Shown piece by piece: positions 53,270 to 62,567 of a stretch of DNA of 64,000 nt. The notes under the pieces were generated by a model that saw only the letters and a program-made list of their open reading frames with translations, made no database searches and was not told where the DNA came from. The translations under genes and the position numbers were made by a program. Where the stretch lies: positions 48,292-112,291 of the forward strand of contig JAFVBB010000008.1 in the NCBI GenBank assembly GCA_017480225.1, in the 5' to 3' direction. The number at the start of each line of letters is the position of its first letter. The stretch's first letter is position 1. Source of the stretch: Bacteroidales bacterium. Its GTDB lineage: Bacteria > Bacteroidota > Bacteroidia > Bacteroidales > P3.

Positions 53270-54246
53270 TTGGCAGGTTGTTTTATCAGCAGCGACAGCA
53301 CGATGCTCACCGCCAGTATGCCCAGTATCACGCCGAGCGACACGGCGGTCGTCACGTGCCATCCCAAGAACTCGCCCCCTATCATCTTGGCTCCGATGAA
53401 GCACAGCAGCGCCCCCAGGCCGTAGTGCAGCAGCCAGAAGCGGTCGGCCATGTCGCTCAGCAGGAAGAAGAGCGAGCGCAGCCCCATGATGGCGAAGATG
53501 TTGGAGGTGTAGACTATCATCGGGTCGGTGGTGACCGAGAACACCGCCGGTATGGAGTCGACGGCGAAGACGATGTCGCTGAACTCAATCACCAGCAGCA
53601 CCAGGAAGAGCGGCGTGAGCATGGTGCGGCCGCCCTCGCGGTGGAAGAAGTCGTGGCCGTAGCTCTGCGTGGTCACGTGGAAATGCTTCGAGGCGAAGCG
53701 CACCATGGGGTGGCTGGCGGTGTCGATGGGGGCATCGCTCTTCGGGCGGAACATCTTCGCTCCGCTGACTATCAGCACCACGCCGAAGATGGCCAGCAGC
53801 CACGAGAAGCGCGTCACCAGCGCCCCCAGGGCGAAGATGAAGACGAAGCGCAGCACTATGGCGCCGAAGATGCCCCAGAAGAGTACCCGGTGGTAGTACT
53901 CGCGCTTGATGCCGAAGGAGGCGAAGATCATGATCATCACGAAGATGTTGTCTATAGACAGGCTCTCCTCCAGGAAGTAGCCCGCCAGGAACTGCGAGGC
54001 CGTCTCGTGGCGGTAGGCGGCCAGCTCGGCCGCCGACGCGAAGTCGTCAGCGCTGCGGCCGTGCACCCACTCGGCGTGCACCCACAGCAGCGCGGCGAAG
54101 CCCATGGCCAGCGCCACCCACATCAGCGTCTGCAGGGCAGCCTCCTTGACGCCCACAACGTGGTCCTTGCGGTGGAAGACGGTGAGGTCGAGCGCCAGCA
54201 TCACCACCACGAAGGCCAGGAATATGAAGAAAAACAGGTTGTTCAT
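53257..54246 (-). CDS. TerC family integral membrane protein (Alx-like)
   Basis: 329 residues with eight or so membrane segments. Family signatures are FLEESLSIDNIFVMIMIF (acidic metal-site residues), VLFWGIFGAIVLRFVFIF and VIEFSDIVFAVDSIPAVFSVT. TerC/Alx proteins are linked to manganese export and metal homeostasis. ATG 54246 (MNNLFFF) is chosen; 12 upstream residues lack membrane character. It is the first gene of the seven-gene operon. No convincing manganese riboswitch was seen upstream. Confidence 0.92.
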   Translation of the reverse strand: MNNLFFFIFLAFVVVMLALDLTVFHRKDHVVGVKEAALQTLMWVALAMGFAALLWVHAEWVHGRSADDFASAAELAAYRHETASQFLAGYFLEESLSIDNIFVMIMIFASFGIKREYYHRVLFWGIFGAIVLRFVFIFALGALVTRFSWLLAIFGVVLIVSGAKMFRPKSDAPIDTASHPMVRFASKHFHVTTQSYGHDFFHREGGRTMLTPLFLVLLVIEFSDIVFAVDSIPAVFSVTTDPMIVYTSNIFAIMGLRSLFFLLSDMADRFWLLHYGLGALLCFIGAKMIGGEFLGWHVTTAVSLGVILGILAVSIVLSLLIKQPAKCDN

Positions 54247-54372
54247 TGCGGTCAGTCTGTCTGTTGCTTTATTTTTCCGCACTGACTAACGACCCCTCCG
54301 CCCCTTTATTGTGCCGCCGAGGCAAAAAAAGCGCGCCTCCGCAAGGGTGACAGGACCGGTTGTCCTTCGGTT

Positions 54373-54478
54373 GTTCTTCGATTGATGTACGATTGTTCTT
54401 CGATTGTTCTCCGATGCTAAATCGAAGAACAATCGAAGAACAATCGGAGAACAATCGAAGAACAGACGGTGTTGACAT
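54373..54478. repeat. Dispersed 106-bp hairpin repeat, copy 2 (11-bp units)
   Basis: Same element as 40771-40876, with about five substitutions in 106 positions, mostly in the hairpin loop (near 54415) and two in the left arm. It lies in the 432-base gap between divergent terC and the second pepM. That gap also contains a GC-rich dyad near 54313-54343, the operator-like dyad at 54644 and no credible gene. Confidence 0.85.
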
Positions 54479-54643
54479 GGCCTTGATGCTGTTTGGGCCT
54501 GTGTATCAGTGGGGTATGGAATGTATGTTGCATAACTGTCTGTGAATGAGCCTCGCGGCGTTGCTCCGAATGGCGGCATGGGAGGGTCGGCGCTTGCGCG
54601 AAAATAAAATTGCGCGGAGGCACAATAAAACGCCGACAGGGCT

Positions 54644-54662
54644 GTTACAGGTGTACTGTAAC
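54644..54662. promoter_or_regulatory. Operator-like dyad upstream of the second pepM
   Basis: Perfect 7-base inverted repeat GTTACAG / CTGTAAC with a 5-base spacer, 17 bases before the pepM ATG. It overlaps a TAACTTTA sequence (54659-54666) that is one base from the TAnnTTTG -7 consensus, so a dimeric regulator bound here would block the promoter. Confidence 0.5.
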
Positions 54663-54678
54663 TTTATAAAAAGGCACG

Positions 54679-55983
54679 ATGAAGACTGTATATGTCGGCA
54701 TGAGCGCCGACATGATCCATCCGGGTCATCTGAACATAATACACGAGGCTGTGAAGCTGGGCGAGGTGACGGTCGGTGTGCTCACCGACGCGGCCATAGC
54801 GAGCTACAAGCGGCTGCCCTACCTCACCTACGAGCAGCGGGCCGAGATAGTGGGCAACATCAAGGGCGTGGAGCGGGTTGTGCCGCAGACGACGCTCGAC
54901 TATGTGCCCAACCTGCTGCGCCTGCGCCCCGACTATGTGGTGCACGGCGACGACTGGAAGGAGGGCGTGCAGCAGCAGACGCGCCAGCGCATCATCGAGG
55001 TGATGGCGGGCTGGGGCGGCAAGGTGGTCGACGTGCCCTACACGCAGGGCATCAGCAGCACCGCCATGAACCAGCGGCTGAAGGAGATCGGCACCACGCC
55101 CGAGGTGCGCATGAAGCGGCTGCGCCGCCTGATAGGGGCGAAGCGGACGGTGCGCATACTGGAGAGCCACAGCGGCCTCACGGGGCTCATCGTGGAGAAC
55201 ACCGGCGTGATAGTCGACGGCTGCCGCGAGGAGTTTGACGGCATGTGGGCCAGCAGCCTCACAGACAGCGCCAGCAAGGGCAAGCCCGACATCGAGGCGG
55301 TGGACATCACCACCCGCCTGCACGACCTCAACGACGCCCTGGAGGTCACCACCAAGCCCGTGATCTTCGACGGCGACACCGGCGGCAAGACGGAGCACTT
55401 CGTCTTCACGGTGCGCACGCTGGAGCGGCTGGGCATCTCGGCGGTGATAATAGAGGACAAGGTGGGGCTGAAGCAAAACTCGCTCTTCGGCACCGACGCC
55501 GTGCAGGTGCAGGCCGGTGTGGACGAGTTCTGCGCCAAGATCAGGGCCGGCAAGAACGCCCAGGTCACCGACGACTTCATGATCATAGCGCGCATAGAGA
55601 GCCTTATAGCCGGCAAGAGCGTTGACGACGCGCTGGAGCGCGCCGCGGCCTACGTGGCCGCCGGCGCCGACGGCGTCATGATACACAGCAAGAGCGCCGA
55701 CGGGGCCGACATAGAGGAGTTCTGCCGCCGCTTCCGCCAGGCCGACGTGTCGACGCCCATAGTGGCCGTGCCCACCACCTACAACATGCGCACCGAGGAC
55801 GAGCTGGCCGAGTGGGGCGTGAACGTGGTGATCTACGCCAACCACCTGCTCCGCGCCTCCTATCCGGCCATGGTGGGTTGCGCCGAGAGCATACTGCGCC
55901 ACCGCCGCAGCCTGGAGGCCTCGGAGGAATACTGTATGCCGGTCAAGGACCTGCTCAACCTCATACCCGGCACCAAGCAATGA
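54679..55983 (+). CDS. pepM: Phosphoenolpyruvate mutase with N-terminal cytidylyltransferase domain
   Basis: 434 residues. Residues 1-135 are a TagD-like cytidylyltransferase with both motifs, HPGH (14-17) and GISST (about 123-127). Residues 145-434 are PEP mutase: [27 protein letters not shown], and the diagnostic [10 protein letters not shown] near residue 262. It makes phosphonopyruvate and probably CMP-activates the final phosphonate. It is homologous to the last two thirds of the 2514-4523 protein but lacks the N-terminal LicC/PntC-like domain and keeps a complete CTP site. It is GC-rich like its surroundings. The stop overlaps ppd (ATGA). Confidence 0.94.
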   Translation: MKTVYVGMSADMIHPGHLNIIHEAVKLGEVTVGVLTDAAIASYKRLPYLTYEQRAEIVGNIKGVERVVPQTTLDYVPNLLRLRPDYVVHGDDWKEGVQQQTRQRIIEVMAGWGGKVVDVPYTQGISSTAMNQRLKEIGTTPEVRMKRLRRLIGAKRTVRILESHSGLTGLIVENTGVIVDGCREEFDGMWASSLTDSASKGKPDIEAVDITTRLHDLNDALEVTTKPVIFDGDTGGKTEHFVFTVRTLERLGISAVIIEDKVGLKQNSLFGTDAVQVQAGVDEFCAKIRAGKNAQVTDDFMIIARIESLIAGKSVDDALERAAAYVAAGADGVMIHSKSADGADIEEFCRRFRQADVSTPIVAVPTTYNMRTEDELAEWGVNVVIYANHLLRASYPAMVGCAESILRHRRSLEASEEYCMPVKDLLNLIPGTKQ

Positions 55984-57125
55984 TCAGCCCTCAGTTCTTC
56001 GTGGAGAAGCTCCGCGCCGAGGGCGTGGAGTTCTACGCAGGGGTGCCCGACTCGCTGCTGAAGAGCGTGTGTGCCTACATCACCGACCACACCGACGAGG
56101 CGCACCACGTCATCGCCGCCAACGAGGGCGGCGCGGTGGCGCTGGCGGCGGGCTACCACCTGGCCACCGGGCGCGTGGGCTGCGTGTATATGCAGAACAG
56201 CGGCCAGGGCAACGCCGTGAACCCCCTCTGCTCGCTGACCGACCGCGACGTGTACCACATGCCGCTGCTGCTCGTCGTGGGCTGGCGCGGCAGGCCGGGA
56301 GTGCACGACGAGCCGCAGCACGTGAAGCAGGGCAAGGTCACCACCGGGCTGCTCAACACCCTGGGCATAGACTACACCGTGCTGGCCAGGGAGGAGGCTG
56401 CCGCCGCCCGCCAGATAGAGCAGGCCATGGCCTGCATACGCCGCTCGGGCGAGGCCTACGCCATAGTGGTGGAGAAAGACACCTTCGAACCCTACACCCT
56501 TGCCTGCGCCCGCCCCGACAGCGGCACGATGAGCCGCGAGGAGGCCGTGCGCATCGTGGCCTCGGCCATGGACGGCGCCGACGTGGCGGTGAGCACCACG
56601 GGCATGATCAGCCGCGAGTTGTTCGAGCACCGCGCCGCCGAGGGGCAGGGGCACGGGCGCGACTTCCTCACCGTGGGCTCGATGGGCCACGCGTCGCAGA
56701 TAGCGCTGGGCATAGCCATGCAGCAGCCTGGCAGGCGCGTGTGGTGCCTCGACGGCGACGGAGCCGCGATAATGCACATGGGCGGCATGGCCATTGTGGG
56801 GCAGAAGTCGCCCGGCAACTATGTCCACATAGTGTTCAACAACGGCGCCCACGACAGCGTGGGCGGCCAGCCCACGGCAGGGCAGTGCATCGACCTGGTG
56901 GCTATAGCCCGCGCCTGCCGCTACCGCCACGCCATGCTGGCCGCCGACGAGGCCGCCCTGCGCAGCGCCGTGGCCGAGGCCAAGCGCGCCGAGGGGCCGG
57001 TGCTGGTCGACGTGCGAGTGCGCCGTGGCAACCGCAAGGACCTGGGGCGCCCCACCACCACCCCGGCAGAGAACAAAGAGGCCCTGATGGCCTTCCTGAG
57101 CGACGACAGCCTATGCAGAGGATAG
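55980..57125 (+). CDS. ppd: Phosphonopyruvate decarboxylase, second copy
   Basis: 381 residues, close homolog of 4523-5647. It shares [23 protein letters not shown] with the catalytic Glu, [19 protein letters not shown], and the ThDP motif [11 protein letters not shown] with [13 protein letters not shown]. It makes phosphonoacetaldehyde. It is coupled to pepM by ATGA and overlaps the dehydrogenase by 13 bases, tighter than the first cassette. Confidence 0.95.
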   Translation: MISPQFFVEKLRAEGVEFYAGVPDSLLKSVCAYITDHTDEAHHVIAANEGGAVALAAGYHLATGRVGCVYMQNSGQGNAVNPLCSLTDRDVYHMPLLLVVGWRGRPGVHDEPQHVKQGKVTTGLLNTLGIDYTVLAREEAAAARQIEQAMACIRRSGEAYAIVVEKDTFEPYTLACARPDSGTMSREEAVRIVASAMDGADVAVSTTGMISRELFEHRAAEGQGHGRDFLTVGSMGHASQIALGIAMQQPGRRVWCLDGDGAAIMHMGGMAIVGQKSPGNYVHIVFNNGAHDSVGGQPTAGQCIDLVAIARACRYRHAMLAADEAALRSAVAEAKRAEGPVLVDVRVRRGNRKDLGRPTTTPAENKEALMAFLSDDSLCRG

Positions 57126-58183
57126 AGTACGGACTGGGGGCGGTTGACGAGGCACTGCGCGCGGCAGGCAGCAGGCGCTGTATGCTGGTGTGCGGCTCCT
57201 CGTTCGACCGCCTCGGTGTGAGCGGCCAGGTGAGGGCAGGGGTACGCTTCAGCGCTTTCACCCCCAACCCGCGCTACGAGGACGTGTGCCGCGGCGTGAG
57301 CCTGTTCAACGACGAGGGCTGCGACGCGCTGGTGGCTGTGGGCGGGGGCAGCGCCATCGATGTGGCGAAGTGCATCAAGCTCTTCTGCCGCATGGACCAT
57401 GGGCGCAATTACCTGGAGCAGGAGTTCGCCGACAGCGGCGTACCCCTCATCGCGGTGCCCACCACGGCAGGCACCGGAAGCGAGAGCACCCGCTTCGCCG
57501 TGGTCTACCTCGACGGCGAGAAGCAGAGCGTCAGCCATTGGAGCATAGTACCCGACGTGGCGGTGCTCGAGCCTCGCCTGCTGGCCTCGCTGCCGCCATA
57601 CCAGAAAAAAAGCGCCATGCTCGATGCCCTGTGCCAGGCCGTGGAGTCGTGGTGGAGTGTGAACTCGACCGAAGAGAGCATCGGCTACTCGCGCAAGGCT
57701 GTGAGGCTGGTGGCCGGCTGGTGGCGCGAGTATATTGAAGAGGGCTCGGAGGCGTCGCTCGAAAGGATGATGCTGGCCGCCAACCTCTCCGGGCGCGCCA
57801 TCAACATATCGCAGACCACAGCCCCCCATGCCATGAGCTACAAACTGACGTCGATGTACGGTGTGCCGCACGGCCATGCCGTGGCGATGTGCCTGCCGTT
57901 GGTGTGGCGCTACATGGAGCGGCACGCCGAAGGGTGCGTAGACCCGCGCGGCAAGTACCACCTGGCGGGAGTGCTGGGCGACATAGGCAGCGAGCTGGGC
58001 GGAGCTGACGGCTTCGAGTCGATGATGGCGAGCCTGTGCCTGCTGCCGGTGCGCAGCTCGAGCCGCGAGGCCGACCTCGACGTGCTGGCGCGGTCGGTGA
58101 ACCCTGTGAGGCTGAAGAACAACCCTGTGAGGCTCGACGAGGCCGCGCTGCGCGGTTTCTACGAAGCCATTGTGAAAGAATAA
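57113..58183 (+). CDS. Iron-type alcohol dehydrogenase, probable phosphonoacetaldehyde reductase, second copy
   Basis: 356 residues. GGGSAIDVAKCIKL, TTAGTGSESTRFAV and the metal-site histidines in LPHGHAVAM-type stretches (here VPHGHAVAM) are conserved with the copy at 5674, as is the ending SVNPVRLKNNPVRL. The N-terminus is slightly shorter. The expected product is 2-hydroxyethylphosphonate. ATG 57113 lies within the ppd end; a longer apparent frame from 56069 runs antiparallel in phase through ppd and is rejected. Confidence 0.9.
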   Translation: MQRIEYGLGAVDEALRAAGSRRCMLVCGSSFDRLGVSGQVRAGVRFSAFTPNPRYEDVCRGVSLFNDEGCDALVAVGGGSAIDVAKCIKLFCRMDHGRNYLEQEFADSGVPLIAVPTTAGTGSESTRFAVVYLDGEKQSVSHWSIVPDVAVLEPRLLASLPPYQKKSAMLDALCQAVESWWSVNSTEESIGYSRKAVRLVAGWWREYIEEGSEASLERMMLAANLSGRAINISQTTAPHAMSYKLTSMYGVPHGHAVAMCLPLVWRYMERHAEGCVDPRGKYHLAGVLGDIGSELGGADGFESMMASLCLLPVRSSSREADLDVLARSVNPVRLKNNPVRLDEAALRGFYEAIVKE

Positions 58184-58198
58184 ACTACAACAGCAACG

Positions 58199-59506
58199 AT
58201 GAAATCACCCGACACATCGCTCCGCTACCGAATAAGCCAGATGCTCGCCCACACCGACCTGCTGCGCAGCCGCGTGCCCGTGCTAAGGAAAGCCTACCTG
58301 CGCGGTTTCCGCCGCTCGCAGCTTGAGGCTGCGCACCGCCTGCGTGACAAGGAGCGCATCGAGGTGGCCTTCTTCCTTACGGTGCCGGGCATGTGGAAGT
58401 GCGACTACCTGATGCAGGCCATGATGGCCAATCCGCGCTACCATCCCTATGTCGTTGTCTACCCATACTCGCAGTACAAAGGCTTCTCGCACGAGGAGGT
58501 GGAGGCGACGCTACGGCGCACAGTGCGGTTTGTCGAGGACAAGGGTTACGAGTGTGTGGTGCCCTACGACAGCAGGCGCCGCCGTTGGCAGGATGTGAAG
58601 AAGACCCTCAATCCCGACGTGGTGGTCTTCTCCGACCCCTACAAGGACTGCCTGCCGCGCTATTTCATCCACCACTTCCGCGACAGGCTGACCTGCTATG
58701 TTCCCTACAGCCTCACCATACTGCGCCTCTACCGCGAGAACTACGGCATCATGTCGATCAACCTCATGGGACTGTTCTGCTTGGAGACCCCCATGCACCG
58801 AGAGCTGGCGTTGAAGTATATGCCCAATGGTGCGGTGAATGCCGTGGTGACCGGCTACCCCGGCACCGAGGTGTTCCTCGACCCCGACTACCCTCCACAC
58901 GACCCATGGAAGCCGCAGCCAGTCAAAAAGAAGCGCGTGATATGGGCTCCGCACCATTCCATAGACGACGACATCTCCATCTCGACCTTCCTGCTCTACT
59001 GCGACGACATGCTCGAGGTGGCCCGGCGCTACTCCGACCGTGTGCAGTTTGCCTTCAAGCCGCACCAGCTGCTCAAGTTCAAGCTGCAGCGGCTGTGGGG
59101 GGCAGAGCGCACGGAGCGCTACTACAACCAGTGGGCTGAACTGGACAACGGCCAGCTGGAGGAGGCCTCATACGTGGACCTCTTCCTCACCTCCGACGCC
59201 ATGGTGCACGACTCAGCCTCGTTCACCACCGAATACCTCTACACCCGCAAGCCGGTGATGTACCTTGTGCGCAACAGCAACCAGCACGATGTGCTCACGC
59301 CTTTCGGCCATCTTGTGTTCGACGCCCACTACCATGGCCGCGTGCTGGCCGACATAGAGCATTTCTTGGACGACACCGTCCTGGGCGGCGACGACCCGAA
59401 GGAGGGCGAGCGCAAGGAGGTGTACGACAACTATCTTGGACTGGTGGACGGCATGAGGCCGTCGCAACGAATAATCAAAGAATTGGAAAACCTCATCAAC
59501 TCTTGA
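58199..59506 (+). CDS. CDP-glycerol glycerophosphotransferase-like protein, candidate phosphonate transferase
   Basis: 435 residues. The C-terminal half has the fold elements of TagB/TagF-type transferases: VIWAPHHSID, FAFKPHQLLKFK, and TSDAMVHDSASFTTEYLYTRKPVMYLV. The N-terminal half is specific and basic. There is no signal peptide; a cytoplasmic or membrane-peripheral location is likely. Directly after a phosphonate cassette with a CTP-dependent activation domain, it probably transfers the CMP-linked phosphonate to a glycan or lipid, taking the role LicD would have in the first cluster (inference). Confidence 0.75.
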   Translation: MKSPDTSLRYRISQMLAHTDLLRSRVPVLRKAYLRGFRRSQLEAAHRLRDKERIEVAFFLTVPGMWKCDYLMQAMMANPRYHPYVVVYPYSQYKGFSHEEVEATLRRTVRFVEDKGYECVVPYDSRRRRWQDVKKTLNPDVVVFSDPYKDCLPRYFIHHFRDRLTCYVPYSLTILRLYRENYGIMSINLMGLFCLETPMHRELALKYMPNGAVNAVVTGYPGTEVFLDPDYPPHDPWKPQPVKKKRVIWAPHHSIDDDISISTFLLYCDDMLEVARRYSDRVQFAFKPHQLLKFKLQRLWGAERTERYYNQWAELDNGQLEEASYVDLFLTSDAMVHDSASFTTEYLYTRKPVMYLVRNSNQHDVLTPFGHLVFDAHYHGRVLADIEHFLDDTVLGGDDPKEGERKEVYDNYLGLVDGMRPSQRIIKELENLINS

Positions 59507-59522
59507 CCCAAGCCCTACAGCC

Positions 59523-60533
59523 ATGACGAAAGTATCAGTAATACTGCCGGTCTACGGCGTGGCCGACTACATAGAGGCCTGCACCCGCTCGCTGCTGGAG
59601 CAGACCATTGACGACGCCGAGTTTATCTTCGTGGACGACCACGGCCCCGACGACAGCATAGCCATTGCGCGGCGCACCGTGGCAGGCCATCCGCGCGAGG
59701 GGCAGTTCCGCTTCGTGAGGCCGGGCGCTAACCTCGGCGCAGGCATGGCACGCAACTTCGGCCTGGATCAGGCCACCGGCGAATACATTGCCTTCATCGA
59801 CCCCGACGACACCGTGGAGCCCGACATGCTGCAGACGCTCTACGACCGAGCCAAGCTTATCGACGCCGACATATGCTGCTGCTACATGCAGAAACGCTAC
59901 CCCGACGGCACCGACGGCGAGCTTCTGAAGAACCCCTATGTGGGCGACGGCACCCTGTCGCGCGAGCGCAGGACCAAGGTGCTGGCCAACTATGTGTCGC
60001 TTTTCGCCTCGATGATCTACCGCCGCTCCATGATTGAGGCCTGCGGCATCCGTTTCCCCGAGGAGCGCGCCGCCGACGACAGCTACTTCGTGTCGTGTGT
60101 GTGGATGATGGCTCACAGCGTGGCCTATGTTGACCGCCCGTTCTACCACTACCTTATACGCCCAGGCTCGGTGACCACGACGCTGCAAAGCGACAAATAC
60201 CTGAAGCGGCTTGCCGTCTTCGCCAAGATGATGCAGTATGCCCGCGACCATAAAGTGTATGACGCCTACCGCAACGAGCTGGACTACGTCTATCTGAAGA
60301 AGGGCTACCTCTCGTCGGTGGCCAACTACATACGCAACAGCAGCAGCCCGCAGACGGCCACCTTGCGCGAGATACGCGAGGAGATGCTGCGGCAGACCCC
60401 GCTCTACCACACTAATCCCTACTTCCGCCACAACAAGCCGATGCGCGTCATGTTCCAGTTGCTGCGCCGCTGCCCCAGGCTGGCCATAGTGCTAATGCGG
60501 CGTTATATTGAGAAAAACAACATTGTCAGCTGA
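59523..60533 (+). CDS. Family 2 glycosyltransferase
   Basis: 336 residues with a GT-A fold: VSVILPVYGVADYIEACTRSLLEQT, FIFVDDHGPDDS, LGAGMARNFGLDQATGEYIAFIDPDD (DxD metal site near residue 97) and a C-terminal helical region. It is of the EpsJ/WcaA-like soluble type. It starts 16 bases after the transferase above and belongs to the same unit, adding a sugar that may carry the phosphonate. Confidence 0.92.
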   Translation: MTKVSVILPVYGVADYIEACTRSLLEQTIDDAEFIFVDDHGPDDSIAIARRTVAGHPREGQFRFVRPGANLGAGMARNFGLDQATGEYIAFIDPDDTVEPDMLQTLYDRAKLIDADICCCYMQKRYPDGTDGELLKNPYVGDGTLSRERRTKVLANYVSLFASMIYRRSMIEACGIRFPEERAADDSYFVSCVWMMAHSVAYVDRPFYHYLIRPGSVTTTLQSDKYLKRLAVFAKMMQYARDHKVYDAYRNELDYVYLKKGYLSSVANYIRNSSSPQTATLREIREEMLRQTPLYHTNPYFRHNKPMRVMFQLLRRCPRLAIVLMRRYIEKNNIVS

Positions 60534-60542
60534 CCTATCTGT

Positions 60543-61790
60543 ATGGATCTTATCATTGGAGCAGGCATCTCCGGTTTGAGCTACGCCGCCGCCGCTGGCG
60601 GCGACTGTCTGGTGCTTGAGGCCGACGACACCATGGGCGGCTACTGCCGCACCATAAAGCGCGACGGCTTCGTATGGGACTACTCAGGCCATTTCTTCCA
60701 TTTCCAGCATCCCAGCCTGCGCGACTTCGTGATGCAGCGCATCAGTGCCGACGAGATGCTCACCGTGAAGAAACACACGCAGATACTCTACGGCGGCCGC
60801 CACATCGACTTCCCGTTCCAGATGAATATACACCAGCTGGAGCAACAGGAGTTCATCGACTGCCTCTGCGACCTCTTCGACACCGACCCCGGCGCCGCCG
60901 CCGGCACCTTCAAGCAGATGCTCTACGCCAAGTTCGGGCGGTCGATTGCCGAGAAGTTCCTCATCCCCTACAACACCAAGCTCTACGCCACCGACCTCGA
61001 CCGCCTCGACGTCGACGCCATGGGGCGCTTCTTCCCATATGCCGACCGTGAGCAGATAGTGCGCAACTTCCGCCACCCTTCGGGCTCAAGCTACAACGCC
61101 ACATTCCTTTACCCGCGCGAGGGGTGCATGAGGATTGTGCAGAGTGTGGCCTCGCACGTCGATCCTTCGCGTATTTCACTTGGCGAGCGGCTGCTGGCTG
61201 TCGACCCCGCGCGCCACAAGGCCACCACCAACCGCCGCACCATCGACTACGACCGCCTCGTCTCCACCATGCCCCTGCCGCGCCTGCTCGACCTCTGCGG
61301 CATGGACTACGACCACAGCGTCTACACCTGGAACAAGGTGCTGGTGTTCAACCTGGGCTTCGACGCCAAGGGTCCGGAGCGCACCAACTGCTGGCTCTAT
61401 GTGCCCGAGGGGCGTTTTGTGTTCTACCGCGTGGGGTTCTACGACAACATCATCGGGCAGGACCGCATGTCGCTCTACGTCGAGATAGGCTTCGGCAAGG
61501 ACGAGCCTGTGGGCGACACCGGCGCGTTGCTGGAGCGCACGCTGGCCGACCTGCGGGCGGCTGGCATTGTTGACGGGCAACGGCTGGTGGCCTGCCACCA
61601 GGTGGTCATGGATCCGGCCTATGTCCACATCACCGTCGGCTCCGAGGCCGACAAGGCCTTGCAGATGAAGAGGCTCGCCGAGCACGGCATCTATTCCATA
61701 GGCCGCTACGGCGGTTGGAAGTACTGCTCGCTCGAGGACAACATGCACGACGCCTTCGAGCTGGCACAACGCCTACATCAGGCGCGTTGA
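60543..61790 (+). CDS. FAD-dependent amine-oxidase-like protein
   Basis: 415 residues. The FAD-binding GAGISGLSYAAAA at the N-terminus, then EADDTMGGYCRTI and DYSGHFFHF, and a C-terminal GIYSIGRYGGWKYCSLEDNMHDA that closes the flavin site. This arrangement is seen in amine-oxidase/UDP-galactopyranose-mutase-like proteins in LPS and exopolysaccharide loci. It lacks enough signatures to be called a mutase. The last 18 bases overlap the end of the gene on the opposite strand. Confidence 0.8.
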   Translation: MDLIIGAGISGLSYAAAAGGDCLVLEADDTMGGYCRTIKRDGFVWDYSGHFFHFQHPSLRDFVMQRISADEMLTVKKHTQILYGGRHIDFPFQMNIHQLEQQEFIDCLCDLFDTDPGAAAGTFKQMLYAKFGRSIAEKFLIPYNTKLYATDLDRLDVDAMGRFFPYADREQIVRNFRHPSGSSYNATFLYPREGCMRIVQSVASHVDPSRISLGERLLAVDPARHKATTNRRTIDYDRLVSTMPLPRLLDLCGMDYDHSVYTWNKVLVFNLGFDAKGPERTNCWLYVPEGRFVFYRVGFYDNIIGQDRMSLYVEIGFGKDEPVGDTGALLERTLADLRAAGIVDGQRLVACHQVVMDPAYVHITVGSEADKALQMKRLAEHGIYSIGRYGGWKYCSLEDNMHDAFELAQRLHQAR

Positions 61791-62567
61791 CCCCCTGCTT
61801 GCACGGCGCCGCCACGCCGCCATGGCAAAGATGAGAATGGTGAACCCCAGCGTGCTGCCCAGCGCGTTGGCCACCATGTCGTTGATGTCGAAGCCACGGT
61901 AGGGCAGCAGGTACTGCACTCTTTCGGTCAGCTGGCCTATGGCAATGGCCGCCAGCCAGGCCAGCCAGCGGTGGCGGGGGAAGAAGTCGATGAGGAAGAG
62001 GCTGCACGGCACAAAGACCGAGGCGTGCAGCAGGTGGTCGGCACGCAACCCCAGCAGGTAGTTGTCGAGCGACAATCCAAACCCGTTGATAGGTGCCCAC
62101 ATGAGCAGCGCCAGCGCGGCGAAGTACCATGGGCGCAGCTGCTTCCTGCCTTTGCGCCCCAGCCATCGCACAGCCAGCCTCCGCGTGCGCTGCCGTCGTT
62201 TCGCTTTCTGCCACATCCGCTGCCAGTCGGGCGTGCCGGCGTCGAGCGTCGAGCCGTCGGCGCGCCTCACCCTCACTATGCGCCCTTTGGCCATGCCGCG
62301 GCCCACGCGCTCGGGCTGCGTGTTGTTGTCGCCGAGCAGCACCAGGGTGTCGCCTTCCACATCAACCAGCCTGTGCACCAGGTTGCGCCCGCCCACGCGG
62401 CACCACAGCACGTCGCCTGCGGCCGGGCTGCCGTCAAGCGGCTCTATCAGCACGCGGTCGTCGGGGCGCAGCGTCGGCATCATGCTTGCTCCGCCGAAGC
62501 GCATCCACACCCGCTGCCCCTCGGCAAGCGACTGCAGGGCGGCTTCCACTAAGGTATTCTCATTCAT
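61773..62567 (-). CDS. Fusion of S24/S26 (signal-peptidase-like) domain and VanZ-like membrane domain
   Basis: 264 residues. Residues 20-110 form an S26-type fold with GGASMMPT (nucleophile Ser), NLVHRLV (His in place of Lys, as in the SipW/ER type) and LLGDNN. Residues 150-255 are a VanZ-like domain with about four membrane segments: LLHASVFVPCSLFLIDFF, GQLTERVQYLLPYRGFDINDMVANALGSTLG (E-x2-Q, D-x2-D and N-x2-G pattern). The start overlaps the HprK-like stop by four bases. A fused protease-VanZ protein is unusual and could process or sense an exported product. Confidence 0.75.
   Translation of the reverse strand: MNENTLVEAALQSLAEGQRVWMRFGGASMMPTLRPDDRVLIEPLDGSPAAGDVLWCRVGGRNLVHRLVDVEGDTLVLLGDNNTQPERVGRGMAKGRIVRVRRADGSTLDAGTPDWQRMWQKAKRRQRTRRLAVRWLGRKGRKQLRPWYFAALALLMWAPINGFGLSLDNYLLGLRADHLLHASVFVPCSLFLIDFFPRHRWLAWLAAIAIGQLTERVQYLLPYRGFDINDMVANALGSTLGFTILIFAMAAWRRRASRGSTRLM

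Noticed and set aside
54247-54345. Manganese riboswitch before terC
   Set aside because: TerC genes sometimes follow such an RNA, but the expected paired stems and conserved loops were not found; only GC-rich dyads are present.
56069-57112. Upstream extension of the second alcohol dehydrogenase
   Set aside because: The extension reads through ppd in another phase and is basic low-complexity; homology with the first copy begins near 57113.
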